Below, piece by piece: positions 7,763 through 11,878 of a stretch of DNA of 11,878 bases. The stretch is from assembly GCA_003460745.1 (NCBI GenBank), contig QTVU01000065.1, forward strand, positions 1 to 11,878, given 5' to 3'. The notes below the pieces were generated by a model. The model was given only the letters and a program-made list of their open reading frames with translations, was not told the DNA's origin and ran no database searches. This stretch comes from Firmicutes bacterium AM55-24TS (GTDB lineage: Bacteria; Bacillota; Clostridia; UBA1381). Made by a program: the position numbers and the translations under genes. How positions within the stretch are numbered: the stretch's first letter is position 1; each line of letters begins with the position of its first letter.

Positions 7763-8413
7763 ATGAATATAACTCTTGATATTATTTTATTGGCAGTGCT
7801 TGTCATATCGTTTGTTATCGGTTATAAAAAAGGATTTGTAAAATCGGTTTGGAAAATAGTCGCATTGGTTGTAACGATAGTGCTTGTTCTTGCACTTAAA
7901 ACGCCTACGGTAAACTTTCTTGCAGGTTCTGCTTTGGCAAATAACATAAGCACAAAGATTGCGGAAAATGTTAATATTCCGCAGGGTGGAGGTGTTGATA
8001 TTGCCGAAACACTGAATTTGCCGGAGTTTATTCAAAGTGATATGACAAATCAAATTAACAGTGCCAACAATGCGGTTAATTCAATAAACGAAAAAACCGT
8101 AATGTGGCTTACAAATCTTTGCTTGACGGTTATCGCCTGCGTGGCACTGTTTATCATAATACGTCTTATACTTATGGCGGTGTATATGATAATAAACGGC
8201 ATTACGGAAGCACCGATTATAAAAGGTGTAAATAAATTTATGGGTGGAATTTTTGCAACGATAAATATAATTTTTATTATATTTTTGTTGCTTGCACTTG
8301 TATCAATGTTTGCACCTGCAGAGAGCAATCTGTATGAAATGATTGACAAAACATATGCAGTAAAATATTTATATAATTATAATATATTACTTCAACTATT
8401 TATGAAAATCTAA
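7763..8413 (+). CDS. CvpA family membrane protein
   Basis: A 216-residue integral membrane protein of the CvpA (colicin V production) family, whose biochemical role is not settled. The N-terminus is typical: a first helix at about 4-20, then [12 protein letters not shown] (20-31), then a second helix at about 32-46. A polar loop (47-112) with few hydrophobic stretches follows, then helices at about 116-145 and 161-183. The ATG at 7763 follows a GGGGG-type ribosome site at about 7751-7756. It lies 12 nt after the DUF5711-like gene and 13 nt before ilvD. The strong Gly-Phe-hydrophobic start supports the family call. The acidic-tail partner upstream makes a two-protein membrane unit plausible, but that is inference. 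Confidence 0.8.
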   Translation: MNITLDIILLAVLVISFVIGYKKGFVKSVWKIVALVVTIVLVLALKTPTVNFLAGSALANNISTKIAENVNIPQGGGVDIAETLNLPEFIQSDMTNQINSANNAVNSINEKTVMWLTNLCLTVIACVALFIIIRLILMAVYMIINGITEAPIIKGVNKFMGGIFATINIIFIIFLLLALVSMFAPAESNLYEMIDKTYAVKYLYNYNILLQLFMKI

Positions 8414-8426
8414 GGAGGAAAAAGAA

Positions 8427-10091
8427 ATGTACAGTGATATAGTAAAAAAAGGATTAGAGAAAACACCTCATCGTTCGCTTTTTAAAGCGTCCGGATTTAC
8501 AGATGAAGAAATCGAAAGACCGCTTATAGGTGTTGTAAGTGCGAAGAATGAAATCATTCCTGGACATATTCACCTTGATAAAATCGCAGAGGCGGTAAAG
8601 ACAGGCGTAAGAATTGCCGGCGGTACACCGTTGGAATTCCCTGCAATCGGTGTTTGCGACGGTATCGCAATGGGACATAAGGGAATGAAATATTCTCTTG
8701 CAAGCCGTGAGCTTATTGCAGATTCAATCGAATCAATGACTATTGCACACGGTCTTGACGCTCTTGTACTTATTCCAAACTGTGATAAAATCGTTCCGGG
8801 TATGCTTATTGCGGCGGCAAGATTAAATATTCCTGCTATCATAGTAAGCGGCGGACCGATGCTTTCAATTAATTATAAAGACAAGTATCGTGACCTTAAT
8901 ACTGCATTCGAGGCAGTCGGTGCATTTAAAGCGGGTAATATCGATGAGGACGAACTTCTAAGACTTGAAAATGCGGCTTGTCCGTCATGCGGTTCATGTT
9001 CGGGTATGTTTACTGCAAACTCAATGAACTGTCTGTGTGAGGTCCTTGGTATGGCTTTACCGGGTAACGGCACAATTCCTGCTGTTTATTCTGAAAGAAT
9101 ACGTCTTGCAAAGCATGCAGGTATGAAGATTATGGAACTTCTTGAAAAGAACATTAAGCCGAGAGATATTATCACTCCGGATTCAATTTATAATGCACTT
9201 CGTGTTGATATGGCACTTGGCTGCAGTACAAACTCAATGCTGCACCTTCCTGCAATAGCACATGAGGCAAAAGCACCTATAACACTTGATTACGCAAATG
9301 AAATCAGTAAAGAAACACCGAACCTATGTCATCTTGCTCCTGCAGGCGAACATCACGTTCAGGATTTGTATGCGGCAGGCGGTGTTCAGGCACTTATGAA
9401 CGAGCTTTCAAAGAAGAATTTGTTAAAGCTTGATACAATTACCGCAACAGGTAAGACTTTGGGCGAAAATATTAAGGACTGCACTGTACTTGATTATAAC
9501 GTAATCCGTCCGATAGATAATCCGTACAGCCAAACAGGCGGTATTGCCGTATTAAAGGGTAATCTTGCTCCTGACGGCTCTGTTGTTAAGAGAAGTGCCG
9601 TTGCAAAAGAAATGTTGCAGCACGAAGGCCCTGCAAAGGTTTATAACAGTGAGGAAGAGGCTATTGAGGCTATTTATACAGGTAAGATTGTAAAGGGTGA
9701 CGTTGTTGTTATCCGTTACGAAGGTCCAAAGGGCGGACCTGGTATGAGAGAAATGCTTTCTCCTACATCTGCAATCTGCGGTATGGGACTTGATAAGGAC
9801 GTTGCTCTTATTACAGACGGACGTTTCTCAGGCGCTACAAGAGGTGCGGCTATCGGTCACGTTTCACCGGAGGCTGTTGAAGGCGGCCCTATCGCATTTG
9901 TACAAGACGGCGATATTATTTCTATTGATATAGATAAATGCCAGATTAACTTTAAGGTCAGCGAAGAAGAATTGGCTAAGCGTAAAGAAAATTGGACTCC
10001 GCTTGAACCAAAGGTTAAGACAGGTTATCTAAGAAGATACTCAAAGATGGTTTCTTCTGCAATTCAAGGGGCAGTTATGTTAGACGACTAA
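8427..10091 (+). CDS. ilvD: Dihydroxy-acid dehydratase IlvD
   Basis: IlvD dehydrates 2,3-dihydroxy-isovalerate and 2,3-dihydroxy-3-methylvalerate to the 2-oxo acids of valine/leucine and isoleucine synthesis, using an iron-sulfur cluster. It is 554 residues, full family length. Cluster ligand regions are [10 protein letters not shown] (Cys119) and [17 protein letters not shown] (185-201, with Cys191). [10 protein letters not shown] (75-84) carries a third candidate Cys77. The first region reads [10 protein letters not shown], with PGH in place of PCN, as in bacterial IlvD generally. [15 protein letters not shown] near the C-terminus is also diagnostic. ATG 8427 follows AAGGAGG (8412-8418). 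Lys AAG and Pro/Ala NCT codons look more frequent than in the ecf genes, which may reflect higher expression. No ilvB, ilvN or ilvC is adjacent, so it sits apart from the usual pathway cluster. A terminator follows directly. Confidence 0.96.
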   Translation: MYSDIVKKGLEKTPHRSLFKASGFTDEEIERPLIGVVSAKNEIIPGHIHLDKIAEAVKTGVRIAGGTPLEFPAIGVCDGIAMGHKGMKYSLASRELIADSIESMTIAHGLDALVLIPNCDKIVPGMLIAAARLNIPAIIVSGGPMLSINYKDKYRDLNTAFEAVGAFKAGNIDEDELLRLENAACPSCGSCSGMFTANSMNCLCEVLGMALPGNGTIPAVYSERIRLAKHAGMKIMELLEKNIKPRDIITPDSIYNALRVDMALGCSTNSMLHLPAIAHEAKAPITLDYANEISKETPNLCHLAPAGEHHVQDLYAAGGVQALMNELSKKNLLKLDTITATGKTLGENIKDCTVLDYNVIRPIDNPYSQTGGIAVLKGNLAPDGSVVKRSAVAKEMLQHEGPAKVYNSEEEAIEAIYTGKIVKGDVVVIRYEGPKGGPGMREMLSPTSAICGMGLDKDVALITDGRFSGATRGAAIGHVSPEAVEGGPIAFVQDGDIISIDIDKCQINFKVSEEELAKRKENWTPLEPKVKTGYLRRYSKMVSSAIQGAVMLDD

Positions 10092-10105
10092 AGAACAAAT
10101 GATTA

Positions 10106-10145
10106 TACAAAAAATGCATTTCTTAATGGAATGCGTTTTTTTTTT
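10106..10145 (+). terminator. Intrinsic terminator after ilvD
   Basis: GCATTTC (10116-10122), loop TTAAT, GGAATGC (10128-10134) form a 7-bp stem with one T-G pair. The flanking A-run and T-run extend it, and ten T residues follow at 10136-10145. It ends the long plus-strand set. Confidence 0.88.
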
Positions 10146-10151
10146 GTAAGG

Positions 10152-10180
10152 TTGACAAATCAAATCATTTAAAATATAAT
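10152..10180 (+). promoter_or_regulatory. Perfect-consensus sigma-A promoter for rho
   Basis: TTGACA (10152-10157), 17 bp, TATAAT (10175-10180). Initiation near 10187 leaves a leader of about 27 nt, too short for the long attenuator leader known upstream of rho in enterics. Confidence 0.88.
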
Positions 10181-10213
10181 GTAGGTAATATATAATAGAA
10201 AGAGAGCAAGTAT

Positions 10214-11523
10214 ATGCAAGACGGAGTTAAACTTGAACGTAAGACTAAAGATGAACTGAAACAAATAGCGCAAGGTCTTGGAATAGAAAAAATTTCAACT
10301 TTAAAAAAAGATGAAATAATTGCATTGATTCGCGAAAAACGTGAACAGATTGCAAATGAGGAAAAACAGAAAGTGCAACCCAAAAAACGTGAACGTCCGG
10401 CAGACGCCGTTGAAGTAAAGGGTGTGCTTGACGTAATGACAGACGGTTTTGGTTTTCTTCGTATGGAGAACTATATGTCAGGCAAAAACGATATATATGT
10501 GTCACCTACACAAATAAGAAGATTTAATTTAAAGACCGGTGACGAAATTGTCGGTGATTGCCGACCGTCACAAGATGAAGATAAGTTTTCTCCTTTACTG
10601 TTTGTAAAGACTATAAACGGCGATCCGCTTGAAATTGCTTTAAAACGCAGACCGTTTGAACGTCTTACACCAATATATCCGAAAGAAAAATAAGTCTTGA
10701 TACAGGTGACAGAACAAGAACCGCATCAAGACTTATAGATTTAATCGCACCAATCGGAAAAGGTCAGAGAGGTATGATAGTTGCACCGCCCAAGGCAGGT
10801 AAAACTACTATATTAAAACAAATTGCTCAATCTATATCCGAAAATTATCCCGATATTAAATTGATAGTGCTTTTAATAGATGAAAGACCGGAAGAAGTTA
10901 CTGATATAAAACGTTCAATAGACGGTGAAGTTATATATTCTACATTTGACCAAATGCCCGAAAATCATTGTAAGGTTGCGGAAATGGTGCTCGAAAGAGC
11001 GTCAAGACTTGTGGAGCAGAAAAAAGATGTAGTAATTTTGCTTGATTCAATCACAAGACTTGCAAGAGCATATAACTTGACAGTTCAGCCGACAGGAAGA
11101 ACTTTGTCCGGCGGTCTTGATCCGGACGCATTGTATAAGCCGAAAAAGTTTTTCGGTGCGGCTCGTAATATAGAAGAGGGCGGAAGTCTTACAATTTTGG
11201 CAACGGCACTTGTTGAAACGGGCAGCAGAATGGATGATGTTATTTTTGAAGAATTTAAGGGTACGGGTAATATGGAATTGAAACTCGACAGAAATCTTCA
11301 GGAAAAACGAATTTTCCCTGCTATTGATATTTTGAAATCAGGTACAAGACGTGAAGAAGATTTGCTTAATGACCGTGAAAAAGAGGCTTGCTGGATTATA
11401 AGACGTGAGCTTGGCAGAAATTCAAATACCGAAACCATTGTCAGCTTTTTGCAGTATATGAGAAGTACAAGCAGCAATAAAGATTTTGTTGAGTTGATTA
11501 TTAATAATTACGGAAGAAAATAA
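10214..11523 (+). CDS. rho: Transcription termination factor Rho, split by a frameshift at about 10690
   Basis: Rho is a hexameric RNA-dependent ATPase that pulls nascent RNA from RNA polymerase. The first frame (10214-10693, 159 residues) holds the Rho_N helices (8-45) and the cold-shock RNA-binding domain (67-136, with DGFGFLR and DIYVS), then stops at TAA 10691-10693 after YPKEK. The -1 frame carries on at once as [14 protein letters not shown] and [14 protein letters not shown]. Then follow Walker [16 protein letters not shown], Walker [11 protein letters not shown], the Q-loop [14 protein letters not shown] and the R-loop [11 protein letters not shown], to a stop at 11523. Joined, the protein has about 436 residues with no gap, so one base is missing (A5 instead of A6, or a lost T). 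Both halves are well preserved, which points to sequencing error, a very recent mutation or translational slippage rather than old decay. The ribosome site at ATG 10214 is weak (AAGAGAG). Confidence 0.9.
10690..10736 (+). repeat. Perfect 12-bp inverted repeat at the rho frame break
   Basis: ATAAGTCTTGAT (10690-10701) and ATCAAGACTTAT (10725-10736) are exact reverse complements with a 23-nt loop. The 5' arm begins at the base where the rho frame changes and contains the in-frame TAA. No T-run follows, so it is not an intrinsic terminator. Both arms lie in coding sequence (SLD and SRLID). Confidence 0.85.
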
Positions 11524-11530
11524 TTTTTTG

Positions 11531-11563
11531 AGAACTGTAACGATTAGTTGCAGTTCTTTTTTT
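11531..11563 (+). terminator. Intrinsic terminator after rho
   Basis: AGAACTGTAAC (11531-11541), loop GATTA, GTTGCAGTTCT (11547-11557): an 11-bp stem with one T-G pair, followed by T residues to 11563. It begins 7 nt after the rho stop. Confidence 0.92.
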
Positions 11564-11623
11564 GTTGTAATCGACACAAATAGTGTATATAATAAGAAAT
11601 AATCCACAATATATAGTACAATG

Positions 11624-11651
11624 AAAAAAAGTTCAAAAAAAATGAAAAAAA
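11624..11651 (+). promoter_or_regulatory. Phased A-tracts upstream of P1 (UP-element-like)
   Basis: A-runs at 11624-11630, 11635-11642 and 11645-11651 have centres about 10-11 bp apart, matching the helical repeat, and end just before the -35 of P1. This is expected to bend DNA and to resemble an UP element that binds the RNA polymerase alpha subunit. Confidence 0.6.
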
Positions 11652-11654
11652 GTG

Positions 11655-11683
11655 TTGACAAAAGGGCTAATAGAGTGTATAAT
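11655..11683 (+). promoter_or_regulatory. Perfect-consensus promoter P1 of a probable rRNA operon
   Basis: TTGACA (11655-11660), 17 bp, TATAAT (11678-11683). Perfect boxes, upstream A-tracts and a second promoter 127 bp downstream are typical of stable RNA operons. The stretch from 11564 to the window end has no gene: only these promoters and the leader. Confidence 0.85.
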
Positions 11684-11750
11684 AATCAAGTCGTCAGTTG
11701 AGAGGGCTAAAGAACACGGAGAAGAGAAGTGTTCGGGTTGAGAAGAAGTT

Positions 11751-11778
11751 AAAAACTTTTTCAAAAAACTTTAAAAAA
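11751..11778 (+). promoter_or_regulatory. A-tracts upstream of P2 (UP-element-like)
   Basis: A-runs at 11751-11755, 11763-11768 and 11773-11778 lie just upstream of the P2 -35 box at roughly helical spacing, repeating the arrangement seen before P1. Confidence 0.5.
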
Positions 11779-11781
11779 GTC

Positions 11782-11810
11782 TTGACAAACTGAAAACGAT
11801 GTGATAGAAT
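11782..11810 (+). promoter_or_regulatory. Strong promoter P2 of a probable rRNA operon
   Basis: TTGACA (11782-11787), 17 bp, TAGAAT (11805-11810) with TGA directly before the -10. This is the second of the tandem pair. Confidence 0.82.
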
Positions 11811-11833
11811 AAACAAGCTGTCGCAAGAGAGCA

Positions 11834-11853
11834 TGTACATTGAAAGATAAATA
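11834..11853 (+). promoter_or_regulatory. BoxA-like rRNA leader element
   Basis: TGTACATTGAAAGATAAATA resembles the boxA-containing leader of Firmicutes rRNA operons (TGTTCTTTGAAAACTAAACA type), which loads the Nus antitermination complex. It lies about 25 nt after P2 initiation. The 16S gene itself is not in the window. Confidence 0.55.
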
Positions 11854-11878
11854 GTGCAGGTTTTATGTCAAACATTTG

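Noticed and set aside
8343..8383. Promoter for ilvD from TTGACA at 8343-8348
   Set aside because: The nearest TATAAT copies (8372 and 8378) are 23 and 29 bp away, too far for a sigma-A promoter.
8414..8426. T-box or attenuator leader before ilvD
   Set aside because: The gap is 13 nt and holds only the ribosome site.
10690..10736. Inverted repeat as an intrinsic terminator inside rho
   Set aside because: No T-run follows the 3' arm, and the arms encode conserved Rho residues.
1..11878. CRISPR array, tRNA genes, insertion sequences or attachment sites
   Set aside because: No regularly spaced repeats, cloverleaf sequence, transposase motifs or terminal inverted repeats with target duplication were seen on reading.

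Overview
The window reads as chromosomal DNA of a low-GC Firmicute, most likely an anaerobic member of the class Clostridia. The evidence is AT-rich DNA with strong Shine-Dalgarno sites, an ecfA1-ecfA2-ecfT-truA run, a DUF5711-type membrane protein next to a CvpA-family protein (a pairing I associate with Clostridia), and a Firmicutes-style rRNA leader at the right edge. Most genes are housekeeping. I do not see a complete novel defence or mobile system.

Layout. Bases 1-1849 are a minus-strand set transcribed leftwards: tyrA (prephenate dehydrogenase), queF (preQ0 reductase), then a frameshifted, AT-rich gene that resembles a type II restriction endonuclease and runs off the left edge. Bases 1850-2020 are a divergent intergenic region with an extended -10 promoter for each direction. 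From 2021 to 10091 the plus strand holds one tightly packed set: an rRNA-type SAM methyltransferase, the ECF transporter core (ecfA1, ecfA2, ecfT), truA, a DUF5711-like membrane protein, a CvpA-like membrane protein, and ilvD. Gaps are 0-16 nt and several genes overlap. A hairpin-plus-T-run terminator closes this set at about 10145.

The next unit is rho (10214-11523), with its own perfect-consensus promoter and its own terminator. In this sequence rho is split by a single-base frame change at about 10690. A perfect 12-bp inverted repeat starts exactly at the break. The remaining 315 bases contain two strong TTGACA-N17 promoters, each preceded by phased A-tracts, and a boxA-like leader. This is the architecture of an rRNA operon promoter region, so a 16S rRNA gene probably starts just beyond the right edge.

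How the genes relate. EcfA1, EcfA2 and EcfT form a shared vitamin/cofactor uptake module that needs S-components encoded elsewhere. TruA, QueF and the methyltransferase act on tRNA or rRNA. TyrA and IlvD serve tyrosine and branched-chain amino acid synthesis. Points most worth a second look are the rho frameshift with its hairpin, the frameshifted restriction-enzyme-like gene after queF, the consensus promoter over the truA start codon, and the rRNA promoter region. Both frame breaks lie in short homopolymer runs, so sequencing or assembly error must be excluded first.
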